This document shows positions 1-12,870 of a stretch of 64,000 nt of DNA, in pieces. The translations under genes were made by a program, and so were the position numbers. This DNA is from Ceratodon purpureus (lineage: Eukaryota; Streptophyta; Bryopsida; Pseudoditrichales; Ditrichaceae): the NCBI GenBank assembly GCA_014871385.1, contig CM026426.1, positions 76,187,524 to 76,251,523 of the forward strand, given 5' to 3'. How positions within the stretch are numbered: position 1 is the stretch's first letter; each line of letters starts with the position of its first letter. The notes beneath the pieces were generated by a model, which was given only the letters and a program-made list of their open reading frames with translations, did not search any database and had not been told where the DNA came from.

Positions 1-2859
1 ATTAAGATACGTACTATACGAAGAAATCAATTGATAGGGCATGTTTAGGGGTTGAAACTTTATACTTGCATATTTAAACTTAGAAATTTATAAAAATCAA
101 TTGATATCAATTTATGTATGAATATTTAATTCCAATTTACTTTAATTATAACCCTAATGAATTTCACAATTATCTTCATTCAATATCATCACATATGACA
201 TAGAATGAAATTAAATATTTATTCACGAATAATTGAAAAATTTAAATGTGAAATTTAGGAGATCAAAGAATATTAAGAGTTATTTCTAGTTATAAATTAC
301 TATAATAAAATAAAATTTAAAGGTTATCCAAACTGAAAATTGTGTGGTAGTTCACCATTTCTTAACATTTTACATATTATGGAATAAATACAGTACTTCC
401 CTACAAAATATTAAAAATTGTGGGTTATAAATAGTTTATATATTCACAGGGCAACTGTACTTCACATAAATGTAAAATTGTGTTTAAATTGATATTGTGT
501 GTGACTAAATTTGAATGAAAGAAAGTTAATTAACAAAACCAATTTATCATCCAAAAAAAATGTTGAATTGTTTTTTATATGCATTATTGAGTGCAAAGGT
601 TTAGGGTATAGGGCTCAGGGTTAGGGTATAGGGTTTAGGGGCGTTCTGCATTTTATTGAATATTGCAGTAACACATGCTAATCCGATATTTATCTGTAGA
701 TTTAAATTAACTACGCGCGTATGTGTATGGCTCTTTATTTTGCTCAATCTTTTAATATTCATGGAGACTATTATATGAAGTGTTTTAAATTATTTTCTAC
801 GTATCACATATTATTCACAGTAATCCTTTAAGCTTCAGTATATCATATTTGATTTACAAATTAATGATAAAGTAAATCATGGCTATAAATTTGAGATTAC
901 ATGTATAAGATCTAAATAAGGTTACCAATTAAAAGAAGTGAATTTATATGTATAGTCATGAAGAATATGGCCATGAATTCATAAGAGAATTCAATGATAT
1001 ATGTAAATGGCCGAAAATCCTCCAAAATAAAAAAATAAAATTGCTTTTAATCCGAACCACCATATGTTTTGTATGTCAAATACATGTTTTAGCAATAATG
1101 GAAGTGCTTGTTACAGAGATCAAATAGTCTATATTAACTCATTTCCCTCATTTGAAGTTATGACTGATGATAAAGTATATCTCTATTTACGATGTAAATT
1201 GTCACGTGGAAATGATTAAAATTTGTGATCATGGACAGACAAATAATGCAAGTATTATTATGCTCATTTTCATTCATTGTCTCAATATGTATCATATTAC
1301 TACGAGCCATACATCAATTATTTACTTAATAGTTCCCGTACTTGCATTAGTTGACGATGGATTGTCTCAATTTTTGCTTATACCTACCATCATTATAATA
1401 CTCGTTTTATCAATAAAATGTAATTTTTCATAGATTATTTTAGTTAAAATTCAAAGTGAAATTACAAAAAATGTAATTATAAACGTATACATCATATTCA
1501 AAGAATATGGCAAAGTGACATAGATTTTTAACAAGCCATAAGTAATAAATATGGACAAACCGCAATTTATTCACAACGTGTTGAAACCTTAATTACGGGG
1601 GGAAGCACAATATTGTGTACCACAAAGTGCAATATGTGATCACTAGGAAGTGAATATGAAGTGTGCTGTCTTTGAAAGCTCAAAGCTGATTTTGAGCATT
1701 TTGGTGTAGTTTTTGAGCATTTTAGTCACTTTTTAAGGTGTTATGAGATATCTTATAGGCATCTCCATTAAAAAAACATCTTCAATTGATACTTAATTTG
1801 ACTGCTAGTTCTAAATCATGAAAATGAACTTTTTCAAAGTCTTAATTTCTTCATTTGGGGCCCACTATTGTCTTTAGAGGATTTTTTTTCCAATTTAAAA
1901 AACAATGTTCGGTGAAAAAAACCCCACAAAAAGTTTCACGGAAAACAGTGTTTTAAAAACATCCCTGAAATACTTCTCGTTCGCCAAATAATGCAGTGAG
2001 GCCATCCCTGAATGGGACCTGCAATTGTCTGTTCAAACTCGTAGTGCATGTTATGGGTTGGTCGTATTCTCATAGGCTTTGATGGGATTTTAGGGAGTGT
2101 GTGAAATGGAAACTGAAGTGGAGTGTCCTATACTCTGTGATTGACAATAAGACGTAGAAGGGACATGTGGGACTGCGTTCACAATGGAGATACTGGAATT
2201 GGGTGGGAAGGGGCTAATCCTATGATTTGGATTCCTGGGCCATCATGGATTTTACTCTACATCATCATGTTGCCCACTACTGTTTCCTATGATCGTGCGG
2301 GTCTCTTCAAATGGGAGACATTGGGTGATATCATGCCTTCACATATACTCGATGTGATTGACCTCGACGAAGCAATGCTTCAGGTAATGATGCAATGCTT
2401 AGTGCTATTGGATATCAGTTCATACTCCATGCAGGTGGTGGTGTCGTGTTGCGACAATATGTGACAGCATAAGACAATCATGCCATCATCAAGGGCTATC
2501 CACCATGCTCCCAGATAGAGTATATAAAACACACCTTGGAAATTAGAGAGGCCTGTTTCTCACAGCAATTCTGCGAAGGAGGGTTGCGTTTCCTTCTAAA
2601 AGCACTCGTTGATCATGCCCGATAGGAGTTGAAGGACTACTCTGCTATCCTGGCGAGTATTCACGGCCTCGTGCGCTAAGGAGGTGAGTTTCTATGGCGA
2701 TACTCCATGTAAATTCCCGAAGTGGAGAAATGTAGAGTCGTGTTTTGGGTATTGAGAGGACCTGCGGCTGAGAGTGTTTTCCGTATCGTGTAGCGACTGT
2801 AAGGTACTGCACCCCGCAGGAGTAGTAGTTTGAAACAAGCATTATAGTCTTGTAGCAGG
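1..2859. other. AT-rich intergenic DNA without a recognisable gene
   Basis: The stretch is strongly AT-rich, with stop codons in all frames. The few short ORFs look random, with no domain, repeat or codon pattern I recognise. The only distinct object is a telomere-like tract near 600-641. From about 1980 the composition becomes less AT-rich and merges with the gene-like segment that follows. Nothing else is supportable. Confidence 0.6.
600..641 (+). repeat. Short degenerate interstitial telomere-like tract
   Basis: About five to six degenerate units of the form TTAGGG, TATAGGG or TTTAGGG follow one another directly. The plant telomere unit is TTTAGGG. The tract is far too short to be a chromosome end and is flanked on both sides by ordinary AT-rich DNA. 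It is best read as an interstitial remnant or chance enrichment. Confidence 0.6.
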
Positions 2860-3004
2860 TTGTGGTCACAACGTGTGCTAGTTGTCTTCATCGTCGCATT
2901 GAATTCGATGACTCAATCTAACATCTGCCTTGTCTCGTTGCCGCAGATTGCCATTGTTTCGCACCTCTTTTGGAGGAGAAGACACCCGCAGCTGAGAGAA
3001 ACGG

Positions 3005-3185
3005 GAGCGCCAATGGTGACCACGCGCAGGATGAGTTTGGAGGAGAGGACTGTCGCCGCAGCACTTGTGGAGCCCCCGGAAGATCGTAGCTTTGGGCCGC
3101 CAATGGTGAGCGCTCGGAGGATGAGCTCCCAGCGGAGGATTGTTGCCGCCGCAGCTGCGGAGCACCCAAAGATCGTAGCAGGTTC
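3005..3185 (+). repeat. Two-copy 90-bp tandem repeat within an ORF
   Basis: The words CCAATGGTGA and GGATGAG recur with a 90-bp period (for example at 3011 and 3101). The copies are diverged. In the plus frame they translate to two roughly 30-residue units that both contain RRMS followed by VAAA and then a Pro/Glu stretch. The period is a multiple of three, so the repeat is compatible with coding. I do not recognise the protein. Confidence 0.55.
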
Positions 3186-3989
3186 GATAAGGTGGTTTAC
3201 GGAGGAACAGGGTCTCAACGGCTACGGCTTCATCCCACGCACAAATTTGGGAGATGAACATTGCTCCCGGGAAGAGTATGTTCAATTTTGGGGCAAAAGA
3301 ACTACCACAACGGCGGCCGTTACAAGAGGAGAGTGTCACCGAGGATGGTTCATCGTATCCGGCACCTGTACTAGCGTTGTTTTCAGCGACCCATCGGAGC
3401 ATCAAACGCAATCCCTTACCACTTTGGGCGTGGCTTGCTGGCGGAGAAGAAGGGATATCCAATCAATTGCGCGGCATACGCCAGGAAGATGACACACAGA
3501 GGAACAGGGGACAGAGCACATCTCCTGGCAAAGGTGCAGCAACCCTCACAGCTGATACGCAAGGGAGAGGTGTTTGAGTTTGTCTCGATGGAGACACTGC
3601 GAACAAAGACAAGCCCAGAGAAGTGGCCGAAAAATGAAGCCCCAATGAAAACGGATGATGAGGATGGTAGCCCACTGGACTAGGATGTGAACGTCGTCTT
3701 CAAAGCAGACCCATCAGATGGCAACAGAGTTATGCGACTCGGCCCGAATGCAATTGTCGCGAAAATTGTGATATTGCGCGAGAGAGTGGAGTACCGGTGG
3801 TGAGGAAAAATCCACGTAAGATAGATTAAGGACTACATCAGCAACTGTCATTTCCTGTATGAATTATAGAGAGTGCATAGAAGGAGTACAGGGTAACTGA
3901 AGGAGAACTTGAGTAGTAGGCTGTGCTGTGTGGGGACCAGGGCTGCATTACAATTTGTGTCGTAATCCCCCCAGAGAACATTGTCACAG

Positions 3990-5022
3990 ATAACGTGGTA
4001 TGTGACAGCTATCGAGAGCACCGTCGATGACAACCCACAAGCACTAGAGGAAGTAAACGATAAAGCGGAGAACGGCCATCGGAAGTGCACATGCGGCATG
4101 AAACGGCGGAAACTCTGGTTTGCTCCGGTGAAGATCGAGGAAGTACGCAACATCTCCATAAACGGAAGCACAGGTGGGTGCATCCCATGTGTTCTTCTCG
4201 TGTGATTCCCGTGCTGAATTCCCTGATATGTAGCATTCGCTAATTACATTCGCTTGCGGTCCAGCAGCGCTTCGTGCGTTATCTAATGCAACATACCCTA
4301 TTTTGCAGGACCGACGATTCCCCCTCCGTTAGTTGTGAAGACGGAGACGCCTGCAGAAAACATAGCCCTAGACACCGAAACGGCAAATTCGAACGGCGCG
4401 GAGTCTTCAAGGACTCAGTTTTGTGGGCGTACTGATCCACAAAAGATAGCTGAAGCGGACGGAGATGTGCCAAGATCCGAGGCGTGCATCACGGGGGCAG
4501 TGTGGAAGAGAGCGTTTCTGTCCAAGACATTGACAGGGTCGGCAATCAACATCCGTGCTTCCACTGATGGGGAGAAAATCACACGTAAGGCTTCAAATTG
4601 GCCATGGTTTTTACGGTTGGATGTATTGTCAACAGATTACTCGCTATCACATTCATAGAGTTCTAGATGCACTCAGTGGAAACTACAAAGGGGTCTGATT
4701 AATATATATGGATCGTGGTCCTATTTGTGCACGAACCGAATGTGTCTTCATAGAGGGTCTTTCCGTCCAAGCATGCCGCCAGTATGTGTCTATCAAGATC
4801 AAGAGGGGTATGCTGGTTCACAGGCAGAAGATGGAGCTCCTCGTCAAACTCTACGGGGAATTGGAAGTACAGGTGGCGAAGATGAAGATGCAGGAGCTTC
4901 GAGTGCAGAAGGCTTTGAGGGAGTACGAGCTAGCGAGGGCAGTGAGGAGACACTTACGTACAACCTCGGCATTGGGCAAATACGAAGAGGACTCCAGGGC
5001 AGACGAAGTGGAGGCCCTATGA
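3990..5022 (+). CDS. Possible multi-exon gene of unknown function
   Basis: I do not recognise this protein. Three open segments can be joined by consensus splice sites whose phases agree: 3990-4173 (donor CAG/GTGGGT), 4309-4584 (acceptor TTTTGCAG, donor ACAC/GTAAGG) and about 4753-5022 (acceptor CTTCATAG). The first segment has a small Cys-rich patch (KCTCGMKRR). The second is acidic and polar. The third is a long Lys/Arg/Glu-rich helix, likely a coiled coil, ending in a stop at 5020-5022. An upstream open segment (3435-3799) may be an earlier exon, but it has an in-frame TAG and its phase does not fit directly. It could equally be a decayed element gene, since everything around it is mobile DNA. 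Confidence 0.27.
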
Positions 5023-5046
5023 GAGGAGGCGGAAGCGGAAGCTGAA

Positions 5047-5307
5047 TTGCTGACCATTGTCACAAACAGGAGCTGTGACAATTGTGATGATATCTGGTTG
5101 GTAGAGGGCGAGATCATAACGCTGGAGAAGATACTGTCCGTGTGGGTGGAGAATCCTACCGGGCGCGCACGGACTTTATTCCGCCACTTGACGAGCCCAG
5201 ACATTACCGAGGAGTCGGCATTTCAGTTGGCCGGACTGGACTGCAAGTGCAGTGACAATAATTGTGAATTCCCCTTTGTAATAGACGACTGTCACCGACA
5301 TCTCTGA
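5047..5307 (+). other. Small Cys-containing ORF, unrecognised
   Basis: This 86-codon open frame lies just downstream of the coiled-coil segment, in a different frame. It carries spaced cysteines (SCDNCD near the N-terminus, DCKCSDNNC near the C-terminus). It may be a continuation of the preceding gene after a splice or a frameshift. No family is recognised, so this is only a possible coding remnant. Confidence 0.2.
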
Positions 5308-5309
5308 AT

Positions 5310-7640
5310 GTAGGGGGTCCGTCTAATTCAGAGAGAACATTCACAGGGACGGCTATATAGAGTCGCAGGATCATGTGCATAGCAGTAGACGTAGTGTGTT
5401 AGTACTCAATGTTACCTTTCTTTTTTGTAAGTACTTAGACGGTCTGAATTTTGAGATCTGAATTCAGTACCTATCTTACAATATAGTAATGGATGTAACA
5501 CTTGTAGGTACTTATGCTTAGTACTTGGAAGTGCTTCAAAACTATCTGCATACTCTAGAGACTGCTACGGTGACTGTACGTCTCCTACGTGGCATTTTGA
5601 ATAGAGTCTTTTATGTTTTTTTTCGTATCTCAAAATTGAGGATTATAAAATCGGCCTGTTATTCAATATTGTGTATTAAAATTGGAATGTTGAGTATGGT
5701 AGAGAGATGTTTGCTTGTTCGTGCATTATGTGTTAACCGTTCAATACGGGGTGTGGTTTTTGGGCTGGCCAATCAACGGGGGAACCGTTCGCCATGTCAC
5801 CGCTGTCCGTAGGAGAACCCCCGGATTGGGAGGACCCTAAAGAAGACGAGTTTCTGTTGGGGAATGGATTAAAATCTTGAATTGATGAAGGAGTTCTGAA
5901 GAATACCCTTCTATGGATTTACTGAGTTACAGTAACGGCCTATTGGAGCGGGAAATACGCGGAAACTGTTTACCCCACCAGGTTAAATGAGCTACGCAAT
6001 TTTGTCGCAATGCTCGTCCCGATGCTCTCAGTAAATGCATAGAACGGTGAAGACGGTGAAAGTAAGCCCTGGCGATACCGGAAACACTACGGGACGCGAG
6101 ACGATGCGAGACACGGAGCGGGAACACAAACGATTGGTCGAAGAGCACAGGCCCTCAAAATGGTTGGGTACTTTTCTACTCTGAGTAGAAAAAAATGGAA
6201 AAGGACTACGCCAGTGGAGAGAAAAAACCACATATTCTACTAGTGAATGAAATACAAGCGTTTCCACCGCTTTCAAAAATTAGAGACTACAGGACACATT
6301 CACTGCCGAATATCTCACCATTAACAACGACTCTAGAAAATTATTTTAACCGTACTTCTCATAGCTTCCACTATCCCCTTGCAATTAGTATCCACCAACG
6401 GTTCGTTGCTGTATTAAATTTGGCTAGGACATGGACGGAAAATTGCATGTAAATAACAAGCAAGATTAGTGGTTTTTTTTCAGCTATAAATAGCCCAATT
6501 GCTACAAAGTTAAACTGGTGGCTAATTGAATCAAAGGAAAATTAAATTTTTTTTTGGAGAAATCGCAAGAAATCGTGCTCATGAAGGCTCTCATAGCCTA
6601 CTAGCTAAGCCTGCACCCAACGAGGTAGCCCAAGTAGGGATGAAGATTGCGAATTGGATTCTCTGGGATTAGCCACATTCATAGAAATTGCAATGAAACA
6701 TCCAAGGGGGCGCGCCAAGTTTCGAACCCCTCCCATTGGCGTGAAGCCCACGCGTTTCTCCCCTGTCCCCCAAAGTTAGCCTCGGCTCTTCTCATGATAA
6801 ACCCAACCTCGCCTTCGACATTTCAGATCATTGTAGTTGTAGCCTTGTTTGTTGAACTCCGCATCTTGCATTTCATTGTGTGGCCGATCTCATTCTGCAA
6901 TGTGTCACCTGAGGGTTCTTTGTTTGTGGGAAGTAGTCTCGGAAGATATCTCTGTGATCCCATAATCTTGCTGTTGTAAATGCGAGGTGGGGGAGAGAAA
7001 GGAAATGGAGGCAGCAGCTGTGTGAGTCTGATCATTGATGCTTGGTTAATGAGTTTGTTTTGTGGTTTTTGTGATTCAATTCTGATTTATGCAATTGCGT
7101 GCTGAGTGCTCGCTCCTTTCAGTGCCTTGTAATATATATTGTGATTCGTGAATTTCTGGCAATGTAATATGTGGCCCAATGAACCTGCTCTGCGCCTCTC
7201 CTGCTGATGGCAGATGGTGTGCAATTTGAACTTCTGGGGTTTTTGTAATTTGATATTGCTCGATTAGAATTCGGATTCTTGAGATTGAGAGTAATGATGT
7301 ATCATGTAGGTCTGAATTCGGAGGGTACTGGAGTGCATGGCGATGGCGGCTGGGAGCGCTTAGGTTTGCTTTTAAACCTGGACCTCCGAGCTGTTTGTCA
7401 CGCAATTCTGTGATTCAGTTTAGGGTCTTGTGAGTTGTGATGCCGTCTCCTTCGATGCTTCTTGCTTGGATTGTGACAGTTGTTTTGCTTGTTCTCGATG
7501 ATTGTTTTGGAAAGGCAAGGGGTTTCATTAGGGTTTGTGTGAATGTGCGTTATTCCAATGTCACACAAACCTTTACGAATGGCCGATTTTATCTGAGTGA
7601 CCTCCTGATCTGTTACCAGTAGAGGAGAATTAAAGTCTCA
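5310..7640. other. Non-coding stretch, nothing recognised
   Basis: Short ORFs on both strands show no known domain and no consistent frame. The sequence is of mixed composition with several T-runs. The right part (about 7000-7640) is TG-rich and may be the 5' flank or an upstream intron of the hAT-type gene that starts near 7646, but no promoter element can be supported. Confidence 0.5.
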
Positions 7641-7645
7641 TTGTT

Positions 7646-8030
7646 GTGTTATTTTTCTGGTGCATGTGTGTCGGATTGGGAGTTGTGATTGTCTGCAGCA
7701 TGGGGCCAAAGAGAAGCTGGATTGTTGTGAAGGGTGTGAGGTCTATGTGGCAGACAAAGATTGTGCAACAGACACGGGCTGATATCTTCCTGACTCCGCG
7801 GAATGCCAATGCACGAGATACACCCTTGCAGTTGGAGGATTCGGTAGCCCGCGTACTGGCGGAGCTCTCTACAAGCGGGGATGTTGTCATTATGGAGCGT
7901 GGTGATTGCTCTGCCTTCGAAGGTGGGGGTGGGACTCTTACTCCGGAACTGCCTGAGAAGGGCCTTCGCAGATCTGCTCGCTTTTCTCAAAGCACAGGGA
8001 GCCTCAGCTTGGAGGTGCTCGGTGAGACTG
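7646..8030 (+). CDS. Candidate first exon of the hAT-like transposase gene
   Basis: The open frame contains a basic and polar segment (PKRSWIVVKG ... RRSARFSQ) with no known fold. It ends at a strong donor (ACTG/GTGAGT at 8030/8031). The exon leaves one nucleotide. An acceptor at 9179-9180 (TTTTGTGAAG) leads into the hAT zinc-finger exon with the two nucleotides needed to keep frame, giving a 1150-bp GT-AG intron (8031-9180). Phase agreement is the main evidence. The true start codon is not certain; an ATG lies at about 7700 (MGPKRSW). Alternatively it is unrelated intergenic sequence. Confidence 0.35.
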
Positions 8031-9180
8031 GTGAGTGTTCCAGAATTTCGGAAGCGCTTTGTTTGTGGTTTGCGGAGGTGTTACTGTGTAGTTACCTTAA
8101 GCTTTTTTACTCAAGTTGTCACGAGTTTTAGAGTTGTTTTTTTGGGGGGTGGGTGCAGTGTCGGGTTCCATTTGTTGCGGTTTATGGTAATGGTGGCATG
8201 TGTATGGTTTATGGTCTTTAGGTTTTGAGTGTATAATGCTGAATCTGTTGTAAGACTGTGCGGTCTGTCATGGATTATAATTAGTCCTGAAATGCTTGAA
8301 ATTAGCGAAAATTGTGAGATTGTAAGGAGGTGAGTACTGTAATCCGAAGGTTGTAGAATTTTGTATGGCCTACTATGGCTCATCTAGTGTGTAAGATCTG
8401 ACTTGTCGTAATTCTCCCTAAATTTCAACAGAGCATTTAGTGTCCATTTTACTTCCTGCTCTTGTTTCAGAGTTTCTATTTTTGTGCTTATCTATGTTTT
8501 TTTTCCTTGGCGATCTCTCTTTCTTAGCCTTGTGTTGTGTTTAGGTGGTAGTGCTTTGTATTTTTGCTTAATTCTGCTTTGTGGGTTGAGAGCCGAGAGG
8601 TCTTTGGAATTTATTCCTTGTGAGAAGGGAACAGATACCTGTATGAATCTGCAGAAAGTGTTCGAATGAGTCCTTTAGTTGTTTTGTGAGTGTTTAACTC
8701 GATCGAGCAAGTCGGTTGAATCACCACATCTGCTCCGTATTTGAGGATTCATAATTTTTTTTTTTCTGTTTTAGATTAGTCTCCAGTAGAATCAAGTCCT
8801 TATTGCAACACTTAGCCATTGGATCATGACAGAGTGTGCTTACCGTTGGTCGATTGGTTCTTGTCTGTCTTTGCTTCTGGACACATAAAGGAAATGCTTT
8901 AGAATTTATCCCTTCCAATTTTCATTGTTTGGTACCTGCCACATGTAAAATGCGGACCACGTTGAGAGTTGACGACTGTTTTAATGTATTCCAGGGCACA
9001 GAGAAGGAGTTTAGGTTTGTTGCATGTGGGATGATTGTTTGACTAGTCACGATTGATTGTGGGAAAGTGCTTGGAATCCTTTTAATCATGTGTAACAAGT
9101 CGGCTTCTTTAAGTGGATAGCGGTCTCTATTCAAATAGCAGCCTCATGGTGCTCAAGGTGTTTCTGTGTGTTTTGTGAAG

Positions 9181-12100
9181 GGGGAGGGTGCCCGCAACGT
9201 GCTGAGAGTGGAGCAAGTTATGCAACCCCTCCGTGGCGTTCTGGGAAGGAGCTCCTTGTGAATGGGCCTGGAGGCAAAGGCACGCGGTCTGACCTGCAGT
9301 GCGTTTCCCCAGAGTCTTGTGGCGGCAAGAAGGTGCAGAAGAAAACGAAGGGCCGGAAGAAGAAGGCCGACCTCTGCCGCAGTCGCAAGTGGCAGGATTA
9401 TTGGGCCGCCTCTTTCTCGTGGGCAGAGAAGCATCGGGAGGAGGGAGAGTTTGTACTTGCTGTCAACTGCGTTGTGTGCACAAGAAGTGAAGGTCGCCTG
9501 AGGACCTTGTGCTGCAAGCGAGACAATTGCAACAAACATGCGGGCTGGTACAAGGCTACGAAGGATATGCCTGATCAGGGAGTGAAGTGTGGTGAGTACT
9601 GACGAGACAAAAACAATCGCCACTACAAGAACGAGAAGCTGTTTGCTGCTTTGACAAAGGCTACGGTACTGGAGCAGCTGAACACACCTGTCGAGATGAA
9701 TTGGTCGAAGAAGAAGTGCCAGTTTGTTGTTGTGCTCAAAATGCTCCTTGCTGGCCGCCCCATGACTGACTATCCCTCCTACCATGATGTTTTATCTTAC
9801 CTTGATTGTCGCTTGGTCCCCTTCAAGCATTGGTCTGTTTCTAGTGGGTGGGGTATTGCTGAGTGTTTGCATCAGGTTGTGCAGTCTCGTGTCAAGTCCT
9901 GCCTTGTAGAGTGTGAGTATTTTTCCATGACTTGTGATGAGGTGACAACCGTGGACAATCAGACTTGGATTTCAGTTCACGTTTATGTTGTCAAAGAATC
10001 TGTGCGTGTGCCGCTTTTACCAACACTGGAGAAAGTTTCGGGAGGAACACGGTCAGATAACTTGACAAAGGTGCTCTTGCATGCTCTGGCCGACCTCGGC
10101 AGTCTCTCTCCCGACTAGATCAAGAGGAAACTCATCTGTTTTGGTGCGGATGGAGCCGCCGTTTTCCAGGGTGTGAGAGGCGGTGTCACAGTCCAATTGC
10201 AAAGGGAGTTCGCCCCTTTCCTCTTGGCGGTGCATTGCAGCAACCACAAGACCAACCTGGCCATGCAGATGCTATCGAAGACACCGTTGGTTCACAGGTT
10301 GGAGTGCCTGCTCTCCGCCTTGCACTCATACTTCTCGAAGTCACCGAAAAAGTCAATGGAATTCTCAAAGCTTGCTGAGATTATGGACTCGAAAGAGCTG
10401 AAGATTCTGAAGCATTGTAAGAACCCGCTGGGTTGGAATGTTAGCTCCTCTGAAGCGCGTTCTCTCTGAATACCACTTGCTGATTGTGAAGCTGGCCCAG
10501 GATTATAACGGCCACCCCCCTCACGCCCTCTCTATCATCTGATGTGTGATGTTGAGACTCTGCTCTCTATGGCGTGTATCCTGCCCTTGTTCGAAGCTGT
10601 CCAGTCACTAATGAAGTTTGGGCAGAGCCGAGATGTGGCTCTGCGCGATTTTGTGGCTGCTATAAAGAAATGTCAGATTGTCCTTGGGCTCCTGTATGTC
10701 ACCTCCGAGACTCGCTACATAGGTGATGAGTTTAGCTTGTTCACTGGAATTGTGAATGCATCTTCTCAGTCTGCTTCGGTGAATGCCGGATCTGAGCACC
10801 GAAGAGAGTGTGGAGCACTTGTGCTTTCAGAGCTCCAAGGTGTCTACAAATATGTTTGCCACCGCTACTAATCCGTCCACGGAGAGTCGCAGTACGTCAC
10901 GGAGACTCTGCTTGGAGAAATGGCTACCAAGGTTCAGTCTTCATGCACTGGGAAGTAGACCTGTAATCAGTCTTTCTCACCTCTCATTTCTGCAGTCAGC
11001 TTGTGACAGCCCCTCCTTCGATATCCGTGGTTTGCATTATTTTCGTTGTCTTTGAAATCTCCAGACATTTGGGTCATGCGAAGTTGAGTCGCAGAATCCT
11101 TGGTTTAAACTTTCAACTGAAGTGGAGGTGTTTACTCATTTCTGAGGTTTTTTAGTTTACTATTGGCTGGAGATTACAGAGTATTCATTGGTGGGCTTAG
11201 AAGTTGGCGGGTATTCCCGGGTGTCAATTTTAATCACTGTCGTCGGAATTTTTTTTTGGGAATATCTAAGGAAAATAGTTTGCTTCTCGGTCGTTGAGAG
11301 CCTTGAGAATGAAAAATGCGTTTTATTTCTGTCATAGAAGAAAACAAAACTTGAGAGTAGCCTGCTAAAGGTGCTGCAGTCTTGCTTTTGGTTCTTTGAT
11401 GCTCTTATGAGAATGCAGCATCTTGCATTCTGGTTTAATAGTGCTGGTTGTGTCCTATCAAGATTTTAGACAATGTTTCGAATATGTGGTCAATACTCCA
11501 ATCAGCTTCTCACCCTGCTCCTTACGTAACGCTCTCTCAAATTCATTCTCCTGCTTCTGGGCTTCTATCTGAGCATGCACAATGCGGCTGTACATCTTAA
11601 TCTGAGCTTGCATGCTTTCCGTAAAGGCGGCTTGCAAGGTTCTGCTAGTGGTTTCTAACATGGCAATATAGGAATCTTTTGGTTCAGCTTCTTCAGCAAT
11701 CGGTGGAGCACTTGGAAGCTTTCGCTTCTTAAGATTTCTTGGCCGTTCTGGTGATATCCCTGCACCACAAGGGGAATCTCGACAGTGAGATTGACAAGAG
11801 GAATCTTGATAGTGCTCGTTGTGTCCTTTCTGTGTGCATCTCCATTTGTTGAGTTGGTTTGGATTTGTTTTCTTGAGCTCAACTTTGCACCCACCTGTGT
11901 TAATGTCTTGACTTCGCATCCACTAGAGATATTCTGTATATAATCCAAGCAAGGTTTCGCACAGTTTGGAATGATGGACATCTGTATACTTAGTAGGCAG
12001 CCAGGAAGTAGGTCACAGAAGTATCCTTTCATTAATCGTGGAGGCATGGCATTATCAACTTGTCTGATTTGGTTTGGCCTTGTGTGAATTCTGAATTCCT

Positions 12101-12870
12101 TGAGCAATTTCCATATTAACTGTTCAATCTACTAGTGCAGAGGTGTTACTGTGTAATCTACTGCTTACATATGTAGTAGTAGCATTTCTGTGTGAAATTA
12201 CGGTATGAGCTCCACCTGCTGAAAGTGGCTTGCGGTATAGTGGCTGATCGTGACCTTGTGCATTGTGCAGACATTGCTGATGCGTTGATTGCGGAATTAG
12301 ACACCCGCTTCCCAGCCAACCATGTTATGGACTCCCTGGGAATACTCTTCCCGCAATACTGGCTGCAAGAAAACGTCGTCAGCAGCTTCTCTGCTCACCT
12401 GTCCATACTGAAGGATTTCTTTGGCACACCATAACCGTGTGTGAATGTGGAAGGGGATGGGGATTGGGTGACGCAGTTCCTCTCTTCAGCAGACCTGGAC
12501 TCTCAAATGGCCATGTTCAAAATGGCCATGAAGAGTAACTCCAAGGGAGTGCTTACCCCACCCTTTACTGTCAATCCTATGACAAAGCTTTGGTAGATTT
12601 TGGGCTCAAATGCTCTTCTTATTCATGATTTCCCTTAATATTTCAAGGTTGCAAAGATGGCGATGACCATTGTGTTAGGGTCTATGGGAGATGAACGTGC
12701 GTTCTCCACAGTTGGGTTTATTAAGGGCAAGCTTCGAAACAAGCTTGGCGCACACCTGCCCTTGTGCAGATGTTCACTCAGAAGTTCTACACCATAAAGA
12801 ACTTCCCCTACAGTGAAGCTATCCAGGCTTGGCGAGCAAACAAGCACCGATTCTGCATGAATCTGCAGTG
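9181..12870 (+). pseudogene. hAT-superfamily transposase (ZNF862/KIAA1586-like), broken
   Basis: hAT transposases excise and reinsert DNA with 8-bp duplications. Visible in order are: a Cys/His-rich TTF/BED-like zinc finger (about 9390-9590: NCVVC ... CCKRDNC ... H); the DDE core with SMTCDEVTT and CFGADGAAVFQG; HCSNHKTNLAMQ; the hallmark TRW in the +1 frame at about 10426-10450; and a C-terminal dimerisation segment (SMGDERAFST ... KLRNKL, about 12680-12750). The frame from 9168 to 10871 is shared by most segments but is broken by TGA at 9600, TAG at 10116 and two frameshifts, one a single extra A just before TRW and one near 10535. After about 10900 the gene is disrupted by roughly 1.2 kb that includes an antisense fragment; coding resumes at 12192. 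No terminal repeats or target duplication were identified. This is an inactive relic. Confidence 0.8.
11458..12107 (-). pseudogene. Antisense Myb-accessory-like fragment inside the hAT relic
   Basis: Two overlapping minus-strand frames (12107-11655 and 11919-11458) make a decayed protein. The left one carries a basic KKRKLPSAPP linker followed by a Gln/Glu-rich helix (about 65 residues) ending in a stop. The layout, a linker plus a C-terminal coiled coil of about 60-80 residues, resembles the Myb/SANT accessory protein of the PIF element at 17.1-18.2 kb, but no SANT core is visible. It lies between the two halves of the hAT gene and so is probably a nested insertion. Assignment to PIF/Harbinger is inference from architecture only. 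Confidence 0.35.

Noticed and set aside
600-641. A true telomere or chromosome end.
   Set aside because: Only a handful of degenerate units flanked by unique sequence on both sides.
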